Shown one piece after another: positions 30,350-39,451 of a DNA stretch of 64,000 nucleotides. Source of the stretch: Trueperella abortisuis (GTDB lineage Bacteria; Actinomycetota; Actinomycetes; Actinomycetales; Actinomycetaceae); contig NZ_JAUSQL010000001.1 of assembly GCF_030811095.1 (NCBI RefSeq), forward strand, positions 1,240,001-1,304,000. Direction: 5' to 3'. The position numbers were made by a program, and so were the translations under genes. Position 1 is the first letter of the stretch. Each line of letters begins with the position of its first letter. Under the pieces are notes generated by a model. The model did not search any database, was not told the origin of the DNA, and saw only the letters and a program-made list of their open reading frames with translations.

Positions 30350-30715
30350 ATGACCACACTCGACAAGACCCTTGACATCACCGTCGAAGTCAACACGCCC
30401 GAAACCTGCACCGTCTCCATGCCCACAGACCGCGCACACCAGCCCTACGGCGTCGTGCATGGAGGAATCAACGGGGTGCTGGTCGAGCACGCCGGCTCGC
30501 TCCTCGCGTTCGCGAACGCCCCCGAAGGCAAGGTCGCCGTGGGCACCGAGCTTTCTGTCTCCCACGTGGCGGCCAACGCAACCGCGCTGGTCCGGGCGAG
30601 CGCGAGCCTCATCAAGGTGACGCGATCCTCCGTCATTTCCTCGGTGATCGTCACCGACGAAAACGGCCAGGTGACCGCCGCCGGGCGGCTGACCTGCGTC
30701 TTCGTTCGCGCCTAA
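30350..30715 (+). CDS. Hotdog-fold thioesterase (PaaI/YdiI type)
   Basis: The 121-residue protein has the hotdog motif YGVVHGGINGVLVEHAGS with HGG at 37-39 and the likely catalytic Glu46, plus the VGTELSVSHVA strand typical of PaaI-like acyl-CoA thioesterases. It would hydrolyse an aromatic or medium-chain acyl-CoA, perhaps a menaquinone-pathway intermediate as in close relatives; the substrate is not fixed by sequence. The ATG at 30350 is favoured over an upstream in-frame ATG by the -10 spacing. It ends one base before the convergent pdtaR stop. Confidence 0.88.
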   Translation: MTTLDKTLDITVEVNTPETCTVSMPTDRAHQPYGVVHGGINGVLVEHAGSLLAFANAPEGKVAVGTELSVSHVAANATALVRASASLIKVTRSSVISSVIVTDENGQVTAAGRLTCVFVRA

Positions 30716-30716
30716 G

Positions 30717-31361
30717 CTACTTCTCGCCCACCTGCTCGACGACGGCGTCCGCCACCTCGCGCATCGTCAGGCGCCGATCCATCGACGTCTTCTGGATCCA
30801 GCGGAAAGCCTCCGGCTCCGTCAGGCCCATCTTCTCCTGAAGCAGGCCCTTCGCCTGATCCACGCGCTTACGGGTCTCGAACTTCTCGGTCAGCGAAGAC
30901 ACTTCGCTCTCCAGCGAGGCGATCTCCTGCGAGCGCGAAATCGCGATCTCGACCGCCGGGATCAGGTGCTCCGGGGTGAAGGGCTTGACCACGTAGGCCA
31001 TCGCGCCCGCGTCCCGCGCACGCTCGACAAGCTCACGCTGAGAGAAGGCGGTAAGCATGACGATCGCCACCTGCTGCTCGGAGAGGATCTTCTCGGCCGC
31101 CGTCAGCCCGTCCATGACCGGCATCTTCACGTCCATGACGATAAGATCCGGGTTGTGCTCAGCGGCGAGCTCCACCGCCTCCTCACCCGAAGCGCCCTCG
31201 GCAACCACGGTATAGCCCGCATCCTGGAGCGTCTCCACGATGTCCAGGCGAATGAGGGTCTCATCCTCGACCACGAGCACCCTGACGGTTGCCGGATCGG
31301 TATCTGCCTTGATCTTCTCCACCCGGCTTCCCGCTACTTCCTCACTCACGGCTTCCTCCAT
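30717..31361 (-). CDS. pdtaR: PdtaR-like response regulator with ANTAR RNA-binding domain
   Basis: The 214-residue protein has a receiver domain (VLVVEDE at 28-34, phospho-acceptor Asp77 in IVMDVKMP, VVKPF later) and a C-terminal ANTAR domain (about 150-210: RKRVDQAKGLLQEKMGLTEPEAFRWI in two pieces). ANTAR proteins bind twin hairpins in mRNA leaders to stop termination. PdtaR is driven by the histidine kinase PdtaS in mycobacteria; no kinase gene lies here. It is a single gene between the thioesterase and tRNA-Leu. Confidence 0.93.
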   Translation of the reverse strand: MEEAVSEEVAGSRVEKIKADTDPATVRVLVVEDETLIRLDIVETLQDAGYTVVAEGASGEEAVELAAEHNPDLIVMDVKMPVMDGLTAAEKILSEQQVAIVMLTAFSQRELVERARDAGAMAYVVKPFTPEHLIPAVEIAISRSQEIASLESEVSSLTEKFETRKRVDQAKGLLQEKMGLTEPEAFRWIQKTSMDRRLTMREVADAVVEQVGEK

Positions 31362-31429
31362 TCTCTTCCCGCTACCCGTGGCTCACGCATATTCGGTGGC
31401 ATGCCACAGTAAGAGCGTTAACCATCAAG

Positions 31430-31511
31430 TGCTCCCGGCGGGACTCGAACCCGCACGCCTTTCAGCGCTGCATTTTGAGTGCAGTGTGTCTGCCAATTCC
31501 ACCACAGGAGC
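31430..31511 (-). tRNA. tRNA-Leu (anticodon CAA)
   Basis: The minus strand folds into a full class II tRNA: acceptor GCTCCTG with CGGGAGC (one G-U), anticodon stem CTGCA/TGCAG around loop CTCAAAA, a long variable arm, and T arm GCGGG-TTCGAGT-CCCGC, with discriminator A. The anticodon is CAA, decoding UUG. CCA is not encoded. Confidence 0.96.
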
Positions 31512-31542
31512 TCCGACCCCACCTTACAGCAAGGCCGCTTCA

Positions 31543-31559
31543 TCCTCGTAATACGAGGA
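31543..31559 (-). terminator. Short hairpin after pyk
   Basis: TCCTCGTAATACGAGGA gives a 7-bp stem with a 3-base loop, beginning 7 bases past the pyk stop and ahead of the tRNA gene on the same strand. There is no T-run, so termination is uncertain. Confidence 0.4.
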
Positions 31560-31565
31560 CATTCG

Positions 31566-32993
31566 TCACATCACCGAAGAGAATGTCTCGCCCATCTTGT
31601 GGACGCGGATCGTGTTGGTCGATCCGACCTTGCCCGCAGGCATGCCTGACACGACGACGACGCGGTCGCCGTCCACGGCAAAACCACGATCACGCAGGGC
31701 ATGATCGACCTGCTCGATCATGTGGTCGGTGTCCTCCACCTCGGGCACGATGATCGTCTGCGTTCCCCATGTCAGGGCGAGCTGCTGGCGGATGTCGTTG
31801 CTCGGCGTGAAGACCAGCAGCGGGATACGCGCACGCAGTCGGGCCATACGCCGAGCCGTCTGGCCCGAGGAGGTGAACACCGCCAGGTACTTCACGCCCA
31901 GGGCCTCCCCGATATCCATCGCCGAACGGGTGATAACACCGTTGCGGGTGCGGTGAAGGTTACCGATCTTCGGGATCGACTCCAGCCCGTGTTCCTCGGT
32001 GTACTGGATGATCGAGGCCATCGTCTGCACGCACGCGATCGGGTACTTGCCCACCGAGGTCTCGCCCGAAAGCATGACCGCGTCCGCACCGTCGAGGATG
32101 GCATTCGCGCAGTCGGAGGTCTCGGCGCGCGTCGGCGTGGGCGAAGTGATCATCGACTCGAGCACCTGGGTGGCAACAATCACCGGCTTGGCCTCGCGGC
32201 GCGCGATGGAGATGGCACGCTTCTGCACGATCGGCACCTGCTGGAGCGGGAGCTCGACGCCGAGGTCGCCGCGGGCAACCATGATGCCGTCAAACGCGGA
32301 GACGATCTCGTTCAGGGCGGTGACAGCCTGCGGCTTCTCGATCTTTGCGATGACCGGGATGCGGCGGCCGACCATGTCCATGATCGCGTGGACGTCCTTG
32401 ACGTCCTCCGCCGTGCGCACGAAGGACAGCGCGCAGATGTCGGCGCCATAATTGAGCGCCCACTCGAGGTCGACCTTGTCCTTCTCCGACAGGGCCGGCA
32501 CGGATACCGCAACGCCGGGGAGGTTAACGCCCTTGTTGTTCGAGACAGTTCCGCCGATGATGACCTCGGTCTTGACCTCCGGGCCGTCAACGGACAGGAC
32601 GCGAACCTGCACCTTGCCGTCATCGATGAGGATCAGGTCCCCCGGGCTGCAGTCGCCAGGAAGACCCTTGAACGTGGTGGAGACCAGGTCCTTGTCACCC
32701 GGCACATCCTCCGTGGTGATCGTGAAGATGTCGCCCTGCTCGAGGAGGACCGGGCCGGACTCGAAGGTGCCGAGGCGGATCTTCGGCCCCTGGAGGTCGA
32801 CGAGGATCGCCACCGCCTGCCCGAGCTCTTCAGCCGCCTCGCGCACCATGTCAATGCGCTGCTCATGCTCAGCATGCGAGCCGTGAGAGGCGTTAATGCG
32901 GGCAACGTTCATGCCCGCCTTGACAAGTTCGACGATTCGTTCCTTGGTGTCGGTGGCCGGACCTAGCGTACATACAATCTTCGCTCTGCGCAT
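31566..32993 (-). CDS. pyk: Pyruvate kinase
   Basis: The 475-residue protein starts MRRAKIVCTLGPAT and has the active-site motif VIAKIEKPQAV and IMVARGDLGVELPLQQVP. The C-terminal allosteric domain lacks an appended PEP-utiliser region. It converts phosphoenolpyruvate and ADP to pyruvate and ATP. The ATG at 32993 is selected because the conserved protein start matches it and AGGA lies 8 bases before; two earlier in-frame ATGs would add residues not seen in the family. Confidence 0.97.
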   Translation of the reverse strand: MRRAKIVCTLGPATDTKERIVELVKAGMNVARINASHGSHAEHEQRIDMVREAAEELGQAVAILVDLQGPKIRLGTFESGPVLLEQGDIFTITTEDVPGDKDLVSTTFKGLPGDCSPGDLILIDDGKVQVRVLSVDGPEVKTEVIIGGTVSNNKGVNLPGVAVSVPALSEKDKVDLEWALNYGADICALSFVRTAEDVKDVHAIMDMVGRRIPVIAKIEKPQAVTALNEIVSAFDGIMVARGDLGVELPLQQVPIVQKRAISIARREAKPVIVATQVLESMITSPTPTRAETSDCANAILDGADAVMLSGETSVGKYPIACVQTMASIIQYTEEHGLESIPKIGNLHRTRNGVITRSAMDIGEALGVKYLAVFTSSGQTARRMARLRARIPLLVFTPSNDIRQQLALTWGTQTIIVPEVEDTDHMIEQVDHALRDRGFAVDGDRVVVVSGMPAGKVGSTNTIRVHKMGETFSSVM

Positions 32994-33051
32994 GACCCCC
33001 ATCCTACCCGATGAAGGCCAGCTTCGAAGACCCATGACTCATCGTGTCAGG

Positions 33052-33975
33052 TTACTCGTTCGTCGGCGCTTGGGCCGGATCGCCTTCCTCGCTCTCAGCG
33101 TGTTCGGCAGCTGGAACGACGACGCCGTCCGCGGCTTCGGGATCCTTACCCGGAAGATAGACCTCGCCAAGCCCGGGATTGCTTCGGCGTAGCTTGGTCA
33201 ACACGAGGAAGATGAGGACCGCCGCCACGAGCACGATGAGCGAGGTCCACACGTTCAGCCGCAGCCCCCAGACGATCTGGGCCGTGTCGATCCTCATGTT
33301 CTCAATCCAAACCCGGCCCAGCACGTAGAGGATGACGTACATGAGCGTGGTCTGCCCACCCTTGAAACGGAACTTCTTCTCCAGGGCAAGCAGGATCCCG
33401 GCCATAGCCACGCACCAGATCGCCTCATAGAGGAAAGTGGGGTGGAAGAGCGTGCCCGAGGGGTAGCCGGCGGGCAGGTGGGCATCGTCGATCCTCAGTC
33501 CCCACGGTAGATCCGTCGGGCCGCCGAAGAGTTCCTGGTTAAAGTAGTTGCCAAAGCGGCCGACCGCCTGGGCGATGAGGACGCCCGGCGCTACGGCGTC
33601 GGCGAAAGGCGCAAAACGCAGACCGCGCCGGTGAAGCGCAATGAAACCGCCGACCGCCCCCGCGGCAATGCCACCCCAGATGCCGAGACCGCCCTCCCAG
33701 ATCCGCAGGGCCTTGAGGGGGTCGCCGTTCGGTCCCCAGTACGGGTCCGGGGTGGTGATGACGTGGTAGATCCGGGCGCCCACGATGCCAAACAGCACCA
33801 TCCACACCGCCACGTCGATGGAAACATCCTCTGGGCCGCCCCAGCGCACGTAACGCCGATCGCCGATCTTCCAGGCCGCAAGGATACCGGCCAGGATGGC
33901 GAGGGCGTAGAAGTGGATGGACACCGGGCCGAGCGGGATCACGTTGATAGACGGTGACGGAATGGCGGTGAGCAC
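33052..33975 (-). CDS. lgt: Prolipoprotein diacylglyceryl transferase
   Basis: The 307-residue membrane protein has seven hydrophobic segments and the Lgt signature GRFGNYFNQELFGGPTDLPW, with HFYALAILAG near the start. It moves a diacylglycerol group onto the lipobox cysteine of prolipoproteins. The GTG start shares one base with the trpA stop (TAGTG), so it is coupled to the trp genes, a common actinobacterial linkage. The C-terminal 40 residues are acidic and variable. Confidence 0.96.
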   Translation of the reverse strand: MLTAIPSPSINVIPLGPVSIHFYALAILAGILAAWKIGDRRYVRWGGPEDVSIDVAVWMVLFGIVGARIYHVITTPDPYWGPNGDPLKALRIWEGGLGIWGGIAAGAVGGFIALHRRGLRFAPFADAVAPGVLIAQAVGRFGNYFNQELFGGPTDLPWGLRIDDAHLPAGYPSGTLFHPTFLYEAIWCVAMAGILLALEKKFRFKGGQTTLMYVILYVLGRVWIENMRIDTAQIVWGLRLNVWTSLIVLVAAVLIFLVLTKLRRSNPGLGEVYLPGKDPEAADGVVVPAAEHAESEEGDPAQAPTNE

Positions 33976-34784
33976 TACTTCTCCCTCGGGGTATGGGCGC
34001 CGATGGCGATGTCCGTCGCGACCTCACGCACGCGGCGCAGGCTCGCCTCGCGGTCGCCCTCGTTCTCTAGCAACGCGCGGATGATGGCCGAACCAACGAT
34101 GACGCCGTCGGCGAACTGGGCCACCTCAACCGCCTGGTCGTGGGTGGAGACCCCGATGCCGACACAGACGTTCTTGGCACCCGCCGCGCGCGTACGTGCC
34201 ACCAGCGACTCCGCGTCGGAGGAGAGCGTGGCACGCAGGCCGGTCACACCCATGCGCGAGGCGGCGTAGACGAAGCCGCGCGCGGCCTGGGCATTAATCC
34301 GTAGCCGTTCGTCGGTACACGAGGGCGCAACGAGGAAGATGCGCTCCAGGTCATACTTGTTCGAGGCCTCGATCCACTCCCCGCTCTCCTCGACGATGAT
34401 GTCGGGGATGATCAGGCCGGCGCCGCCGGCGTTGGCGAGGTCGCGGGCGAAGTTGTCCACGCCGTAGCGGAAGATCGGGTTGTAGTAGGACATGACGAGG
34501 GCGGCCGCGCCCGACTCCGCGACGGCCTCGACCATCTTGAACACGTCCGAGCGCCGCAGACCGCGCTCGAGCGCCTTCGTGCCCGACTCCTGGATAATCG
34601 GCCCGTCCATGGTCGGATCCGAATAGGGAAAGCCCACCTCAATGACGTCCGCACCCGCATCGACGACGGCCCGCGCCGCCTCGATGGAGAGGTCCACGTC
34701 CGGGTATCCCGCTGACAGGTAGGCGATGAATGCGGCGTGGCCCGCCGCCCGAGCCTGGTCGATCTTGTCTGCCGCGTACATCAT
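33975..34784 (-). CDS. trpA: Tryptophan synthase alpha subunit
   Basis: The 269-residue TIM-barrel protein has catalytic Glu49 and Asp60 in [15 protein letters not shown], plus the phosphate-binding VGIGVST and DGVIVGSAI segments. It cleaves indole-glycerol phosphate and passes indole to TrpB. Its ATG overlaps the trpB stop by four bases (34781-34784). Confidence 0.98.
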   Translation of the reverse strand: MMYAADKIDQARAAGHAAFIAYLSAGYPDVDLSIEAARAVVDAGADVIEVGFPYSDPTMDGPIIQESGTKALERGLRRSDVFKMVEAVAESGAAALVMSYYNPIFRYGVDNFARDLANAGGAGLIIPDIIVEESGEWIEASNKYDLERIFLVAPSCTDERLRINAQAARGFVYAASRMGVTGLRATLSSDAESLVARTRAAGAKNVCVGIGVSTHDQAVEVAQFADGVIVGSAIIRALLENEGDREASLRRVREVATDIAIGAHTPREK

Positions 34785-35995
34785 GCGTTCTCCTTGGCCA
34801 GGTCGAAATACGTCATTGCCGTCTCCATGTCCTTATCGCCGCGCCCGGAGAGCGAGACGGCGATCGTGATCTTCTCGCCCTTCGCGGCCGCTTCCTTGCC
34901 GAGCTTCATCGCGACGGCGAGGGCGTGGGCGGATTCGATGGCCGGGATGATGCCCTCGGTACGCGACAGCGCCCGGAAGGCCTCCATCGCCTCGTCGTCG
35001 TTGATGGGCCAGTACTCGGCGCGGCCGCTGCGCGCGAGCCAGGCGTGCTCAGGGCCGACTCCGGGGTAGTCCAGGCCCGCCGAGATCGAGGTGGACTCGA
35101 TCGTCTGGCCGTCCTCATCCTGAAGCACGTACGTCTTCGAGCCGTGTAGCACGCCGACGTCGCCCTGGGTGATGGACGCCGCGTGTCGCCCGGTGGCAAC
35201 GCCCTCGCCGCCGGCCTCGCCGCCGACCAGGCGAACCGTGGGGTCGTCGAGGAAGGCGTTAAACATGCCGATCGCGTTCGATCCGCCGCCCACGCACGCC
35301 ACGACGGCGTCGGGCAGTTCGCCCGTCAGCTCCAGGATCTGGGCGCGGGCCTCCTCTCCGATGATCTTTTGCAGATCGCGCACGAGGGTTGGGAACGGGT
35401 GCGGCCCGGCGGCCGTACCGAAGATGTAGTTGGTGGAATCGATGTTCGTCACCCAATCGCGGAAGGCTTCGTTAATCGCGTCCTTGAGCGTCTTCGAGCC
35501 GTTGTCCACTGCCACGACCTTCGCGCCCAGTAGCTCCATGCGGGCCACATTGAGAGCCTGGCGTCGGGCGTCCTTGGCCCCCATGTACACCGTGCATTCC
35601 AACCCGAGGAGCGCGGCCGCAGTCGCGGTAGCCACCCCGTGCTGGCCCGCTCCGGTCTCCGCGATCACGCGCTTCTTGCCGAGCGTGCGAGTGAGGAGGG
35701 CCTGGCCGAGCACATTGTTGATCTTGTGGCTACCCGTGTGGTTGAGGTCCTCGCGCTTCAAAATGATTCGGGCGCCCCCACAGTATTGCGCGCCGAAGCG
35801 GGGTGCCTCCGTGATGATGGAGGGTCTGCCCGAGTAGGTGCGGTGTAGGTGGTCGAGCTCGGCGTTGAAGTCCGGGTCCTGCCGCAGGGCCAACCACGCC
35901 TGCTCCAGCTCGGAAAGCGCTTTCACAAGCGCCTCGGGGATGAAGCGGCCCCCGAACTCGTCAAAATAGGGTCCCTGTACCTGAGCTAGTCGCAT
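34781..35995 (-). CDS. trpB: Tryptophan synthase beta subunit
   Basis: The 404-residue PLP enzyme has the cofactor lysine Lys91 in [11 protein letters not shown] and the PLP phosphate loop [11 protein letters not shown]. It condenses indole and serine into tryptophan. It is the classical TrpB1 type that pairs with TrpA, encoded next to it. AAGAGGAC precedes the ATG; the gene begins 10 bases after the trpC stop. Confidence 0.98.
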   Translation of the reverse strand: MRLAQVQGPYFDEFGGRFIPEALVKALSELEQAWLALRQDPDFNAELDHLHRTYSGRPSIITEAPRFGAQYCGGARIILKREDLNHTGSHKINNVLGQALLTRTLGKKRVIAETGAGQHGVATATAAALLGLECTVYMGAKDARRQALNVARMELLGAKVVAVDNGSKTLKDAINEAFRDWVTNIDSTNYIFGTAAGPHPFPTLVRDLQKIIGEEARAQILELTGELPDAVVACVGGGSNAIGMFNAFLDDPTVRLVGGEAGGEGVATGRHAASITQGDVGVLHGSKTYVLQDEDGQTIESTSISAGLDYPGVGPEHAWLARSGRAEYWPINDDEAMEAFRALSRTEGIIPAIESAHALAVAMKLGKEAAAKGEKITIAVSLSGRGDKDMETAMTYFDLAKENA

Positions 35996-36005
35996 TTCTG
36001 TCCTC

Positions 36006-36818
36006 TTAGATCGAATATAGAGAGGGGTGTTGGCCGGCGGCCACCATGTCCCGTACCGTCTGGCGCGGATTCCCGTTCGTCACGAGCACCTCGCCCATCA
36101 GTACCGCGTCGGCTCCGGAACGGGCATAGTTGAGCATGTCCTGGGCGGAGGCAACACCGGACTCTGCCACGCGGATCACCGAATCGGGGACGACGTCGAC
36201 CACCTCGTCGAAGGTGTGCATGTCAACCTTGAGGGTCTTGAGGTTGCGGGCGTTGATGCCGATCACTTGCGCCCCGGCATCGAGCGCGCGCAGCGCCTCG
36301 GTGCGGCTATGCGCTTCGACGAGCGCCGTCATTCCAAGGGAGTGGACGCGCTCGATGAGCGAGGTCAGCACCGTGTCCTCCAGCGCCGCCACGATGATAA
36401 GCGCCAGGTCGGCGCCGTGGGCGCGCGCCTCCCACACCTGGTATGGCGTGACGATAAAGTCCTTACGCAGCACCGGAATTTCAACCCGAGCGCGCACCGC
36501 GTCCAGGTCCGCCAGCGTGCCGTTGAAGCGGCGCTCCTCGGTCAGCACCGAGATCACGGCCGCACCGCCCTCCTCGTACAGGCCGGCGAGATAGGCCGGG
36601 TCCGGGATGTCGGCCAGCGCGCCCTTGGACGGCGACTTGCGCTTGACCTCCGCGATGACCTGCACGCTGTGGTGATCGTTGGGCTTGAGCGCGCTCATCG
36701 CGTTGCGTGGGCTGGGCACCTTCGCGGCGCGTTCCTTCAGCTCGTCGAGGCTGACGGCAGCCTCGCGTTTGGCGAGGTCGATGCGCACACCAGCGATAAT
36801 GTCATCGAGCACAGTCAT
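36006..36818 (-). CDS. trpC: Indole-3-glycerol phosphate synthase
   Basis: The 270-residue TIM-barrel protein has [13 protein letters not shown], the active-site lysine strand PVLRKDFIV, and the closing [12 protein letters not shown]. It closes the indole ring from the carboxyphenylamino-deoxyribulose phosphate precursor. It starts 60 bases after hisI, with GGAAGGAT as its ribosome-binding site. The trpE gene that commonly lies between hisI and trpC in actinobacteria is absent here. Confidence 0.97.
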   Translation of the reverse strand: MTVLDDIIAGVRIDLAKREAAVSLDELKERAAKVPSPRNAMSALKPNDHHSVQVIAEVKRKSPSKGALADIPDPAYLAGLYEEGGAAVISVLTEERRFNGTLADLDAVRARVEIPVLRKDFIVTPYQVWEARAHGADLALIIVAALEDTVLTSLIERVHSLGMTALVEAHSRTEALRALDAGAQVIGINARNLKTLKVDMHTFDEVVDVVPDSVIRVAESGVASAQDMLNYARSGADAVLMGEVLVTNGNPRQTVRDMVAAGQHPSLYSI

Positions 36819-36878
36819 GGTTCATCCTTCCCTTGCCTCCACTCTACCGGCGTTGAGGCCGGTCACGAAAAGGGAGTC

Positions 36879-37229
36879 TCACTGGCCCTCGACGTGGTCG
36901 GGGATCGTCACGGGTAACTCTCCCCCGGCAAGGAAGCAGCTGCGCTCACCCGTGTGGCAGGCCGCCCCACGCTGGTGGACACGGACCAGGACCGTGTCGC
37001 CGTCGCAGTCCACCGCGACGCTCTTGACCAACTGGATCGCCCCGGAGGTATCACCCTTGCGCCAGTATTCCTGACGGGAGCGCGACCAAAACCAGACCCG
37101 CCCGGTGGTCAGAGTTCGCTCGAGAGCGAGGTCGTCCATGTAGCCGAGCATGAGGACCTCCCCCGTGCCCTCCTCTTGGATGATCGCCGGCACCAGGCCC
37201 TTATCGTCAAACTTCACGCGTTCGTTCAC
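36879..37229 (-). CDS. hisI: Phosphoribosyl-AMP cyclohydrolase
   Basis: The 116-residue protein has the signature [19 protein letters not shown] and the metal-binding cysteines in [13 protein letters not shown]. It opens the adenine ring of phosphoribosyl-AMP in histidine synthesis. It is the monofunctional form without the pyrophosphohydrolase domain. Its start overlaps the hisF stop by four bases. Confidence 0.96.
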   Translation of the reverse strand: MNERVKFDDKGLVPAIIQEEGTGEVLMLGYMDDLALERTLTTGRVWFWSRSRQEYWRKGDTSGAIQLVKSVAVDCDGDTVLVRVHQRGAACHTGERSCFLAGGELPVTIPDHVEGQ

Positions 37230-37990
37230 AGGCGTACCTCAATGCCTGCTGCGGCGAGTGCCTCCTTGACCTCGCGGATGGTCAGGGTGGCAAAGTGGAA
37301 CACGGAGGCGGCGAGGACCGCGTCGGCGCCAGCCTTGACGGCGTCGACGAAGTGCTGTGCGGTGCCGGCCCCGCCGGAGGCGATGAGCGGCACGGCGACG
37401 GCGCCGCGCACCTTCTCGATGAGCTCCAGGTCAAAACCGTCGGTAGTCCCGTCCGCGTCCATGGAGTTGAGCAGGATCTCCCCCGCGCCGAGCTGCGCGG
37501 TGCGCACGGCCCACTCCACGGCGTCGACCCCGGCGCTGCGCGTGCCGCCATGGGTGGTGACCTCGAAGCCGGAGGGCATTGCGACCGCGCGCCGCGCGTC
37601 CACGGAGAGGGTGATGACCTGGTTGCCGAACTGGCTCGCCACCTCGGACAGGAGCTCGGGGCGGGCGAGCGCGGCGGTGTTGATCCCCACCTTGTCTGCG
37701 CCGGCCTCAAGCAACGCGCGCACGTCTTGCACGGATCGCACGCCGCCGCCGACCGTCAACGGCACGAAGACCTCGGCGGCCGTCTTCTTCACGACGTCGA
37801 TCATCGTCCCGCGCTCTTCGACCGAGGCTGAGACGTCGAGGAAAGTGACCTCGTCGGCGCCCATCTGGCTGTAGCGACTCGCCAGCTCAACCGGATCCCC
37901 GGCATCCTTCAAGTTCTCAAAATTGACGCCCTTGACCACGCGACCATGCGAGACGTCCAGGCACGGAATGACCCTGATTGCTACGCCCAT
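37226..37990 (-). CDS. hisF: Imidazole glycerol phosphate synthase cyclase subunit
   Basis: The 254-residue TIM-barrel protein begins VRVIP-like ([21 protein letters not shown]), with catalytic Asp in the first strand, [11 protein letters not shown] and [16 protein letters not shown]. It joins the ammonia made by HisH to the substrate. AAAGGAG lies before the ATG at 37990. It leads the hisF-hisI-trpC-trpB-trpA-lgt run. Confidence 0.97.
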   Translation of the reverse strand: MGVAIRVIPCLDVSHGRVVKGVNFENLKDAGDPVELASRYSQMGADEVTFLDVSASVEERGTMIDVVKKTAAEVFVPLTVGGGVRSVQDVRALLEAGADKVGINTAALARPELLSEVASQFGNQVITLSVDARRAVAMPSGFEVTTHGGTRSAGVDAVEWAVRTAQLGAGEILLNSMDADGTTDGFDLELIEKVRGAVAVPLIASGGAGTAQHFVDAVKAGADAVLAASVFHFATLTIREVKEALAAAGIEVRL

Positions 37991-38027
37991 GCCACTCCTT
38001 TCGTTGCCCGTCCATCGTAGCGCGATT

Positions 38028-38033
38028 TAGGAT
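38028..38033 (+). promoter_or_regulatory. -10 element of the P-loop kinase gene (leaderless layout)
   Basis: TAGGAT, then GTGAGCC, then the GTG at 38041: a 7-base gap without a ribosome-binding site. Confidence 0.55.
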
Positions 38034-38040
38034 GTGAGCC

Positions 38041-38592
38041 GTGAAGGACCACCTAGCGAACATCGCCCACGCCCGACTCCTCGTCGGTTCGATCGGCTCC
38101 GGACGATACCTGGTCGGGATCGACGGCCGCTCTGGCTCAGGCAAGTCGACCCTCGCCCACGCGCTCGGCGCCGAGCTGGTCGAGCGACGCGTAGAGATCG
38201 TGGAGGTGGAGCTCTTCATTGGAGGCTGGGATGCTCTCCTCGCCGACATCGGCAAGGTTGGCGCGCTGGCGCGGGATCTACGCAGGCGCGGCCACGCGCA
38301 CGCCCGCCCCTGGGACTGGCATACGTCATCCTGGGGCGAGACCGTGAGAATCCCCGGCACGGGCGAGGCCGACGTCGTGCTCATCGTCGGCTGCGGATCG
38401 ACCTCCGCACAGGTGCGCGAGTATCTGGATCTCACGGTGTGGCTGGAGGCCCCCGCCTCGGTGCGTCGGGAGCGGGTGCGCACCCGCGACCCCTACGACT
38501 GGTCGGAGCACTGGGAGGTGTGGGCGCACCAGGAGGAGGCGTTACTCAAGGAGTTCCCCTCGCACCGGCGCAACGACGTCATTCTTCGTTGA
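38041..38592 (+). CDS. P-loop nucleoside/nucleotide kinase-like protein
   Basis: The 183-residue protein has a Walker A loop GRSGSGKST (29-37) after a beta-strand YLVGID, and later DLTVWLEAPASVRRERVRTRD, typical of the lid/base-sensing part of uridine-kinase-like proteins. It probably phosphorylates a small metabolite; the substrate is unknown. It converges on the FKBP gene and overlaps its end by 14 bases. Confidence 0.75.
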   Translation: MKDHLANIAHARLLVGSIGSGRYLVGIDGRSGSGKSTLAHALGAELVERRVEIVEVELFIGGWDALLADIGKVGALARDLRRRGHAHARPWDWHTSSWGETVRIPGTGEADVVLIVGCGSTSAQVREYLDLTVWLEAPASVRRERVRTRDPYDWSEHWEVWAHQEEALLKEFPSHRRNDVILR

Positions 38593-39451
38593 TCTTGGCC
38601 AGCACGTCGATAATGATGCCCACGTCCGTATCCCCTTGCGCCATCCCCGCGGGGATCGCCAGCACGAGGCGCGAGCCCACTCGGGCATCCTCGAGGCCGG
38701 CGCGAAGCCCATCGAAGACGTCGTTGACGGTCACGACCACGGGAGCCGGCGCCTCCCACGTGTTCTCCGTGACGCTGCCGTCGGGCGCGACCAGCAGGTA
38801 GTTGACGACGATCGTGTCCCCCGCCTCGACCTGCGCTCCGCCGCCCTGAATCATCGTCGCTTCGCGCAGGGATGCCGCCTCTCCGCCAGGGCCGACGACG
38901 ACGGGGCGACCGGCCCCGTCCGTACTGACGCCGGGCAGGCCGCCTCCCGCTTCGAGGTCGGAGGGCTCGCCGGGCAGAACGGTGGGCAGGACATCGATGA
39001 CGGAGATGATGCCGGAACGTCGCGTCTCGGGCTCAAGGAGCACGATGCGACTACCCTCGCTCTGGCCGATGACCGAATCTGCGTAGTATCCGAGTGTGTC
39101 CGCGCCGGCAGAGCCGGTGTAATAGCGCGAGCCGGTCTGCGCGACCAGCCCGTCCTGGCGAAGATAGAAGGTGCTGACCCGAGCCAGAACCTGGCGGCCC
39201 TCCTCGATCTTGCGGCCCGCGCCGGCGATCTCGAGCGTAGTCGTCATCTCGGCCAGGCCGTCATCCAACTCGAAGTCCGCCTTGCCCGTCACGGCCACGG
39301 CGACGGAGGCACCGAAGCTACCGCCCACCTCAACAGAGAGAGGATCCCTCGATGCGGTGATCCGGTGCTGGGCACTCGCGATCGCGAATCCGATCATGAG
39401 CCCCAAGACGACGGTGAAGATCGCCAGCCCGACTCGGCGCCGCCTACTCAC
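38579..39451 (-). CDS. Membrane-anchored FKBP-like peptidyl-prolyl isomerase, degenerate
   Basis: The 290-residue protein has an N-terminal membrane segment (about 8-27) and an outer domain. The C-terminal 90 residues look like an FKBP fold: GDTIVVNYLLVAPDGSVTENTW, VFDGLRAGLEDARVGSRLVLAIP. Several FKBP active-site aromatics are not evident, so catalysis is doubtful. It overlaps the pafA end by 8 bases; an FKBP gene beside pafA is common in actinobacteria. Confidence 0.75.
   Translation of the reverse strand: MSRRRRVGLAIFTVVLGLMIGFAIASAQHRITASRDPLSVEVGGSFGASVAVAVTGKADFELDDGLAEMTTTLEIAGAGRKIEEGRQVLARVSTFYLRQDGLVAQTGSRYYTGSAGADTLGYYADSVIGQSEGSRIVLLEPETRRSGIISVIDVLPTVLPGEPSDLEAGGGLPGVSTDGAGRPVVVGPGGEAASLREATMIQGGGAQVEAGDTIVVNYLLVAPDGSVTENTWEAPAPVVVTVNDVFDGLRAGLEDARVGSRLVLAIPAGMAQGDTDVGIIIDVLAKINEE

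Noticed and set aside
36846..36863. A hairpin ACCGGC/GCCGGT between hisI and trpC as a trp attenuator
   Set aside because: The stem is only 6 bp, with no T-run and no leader peptide with tryptophan codons.
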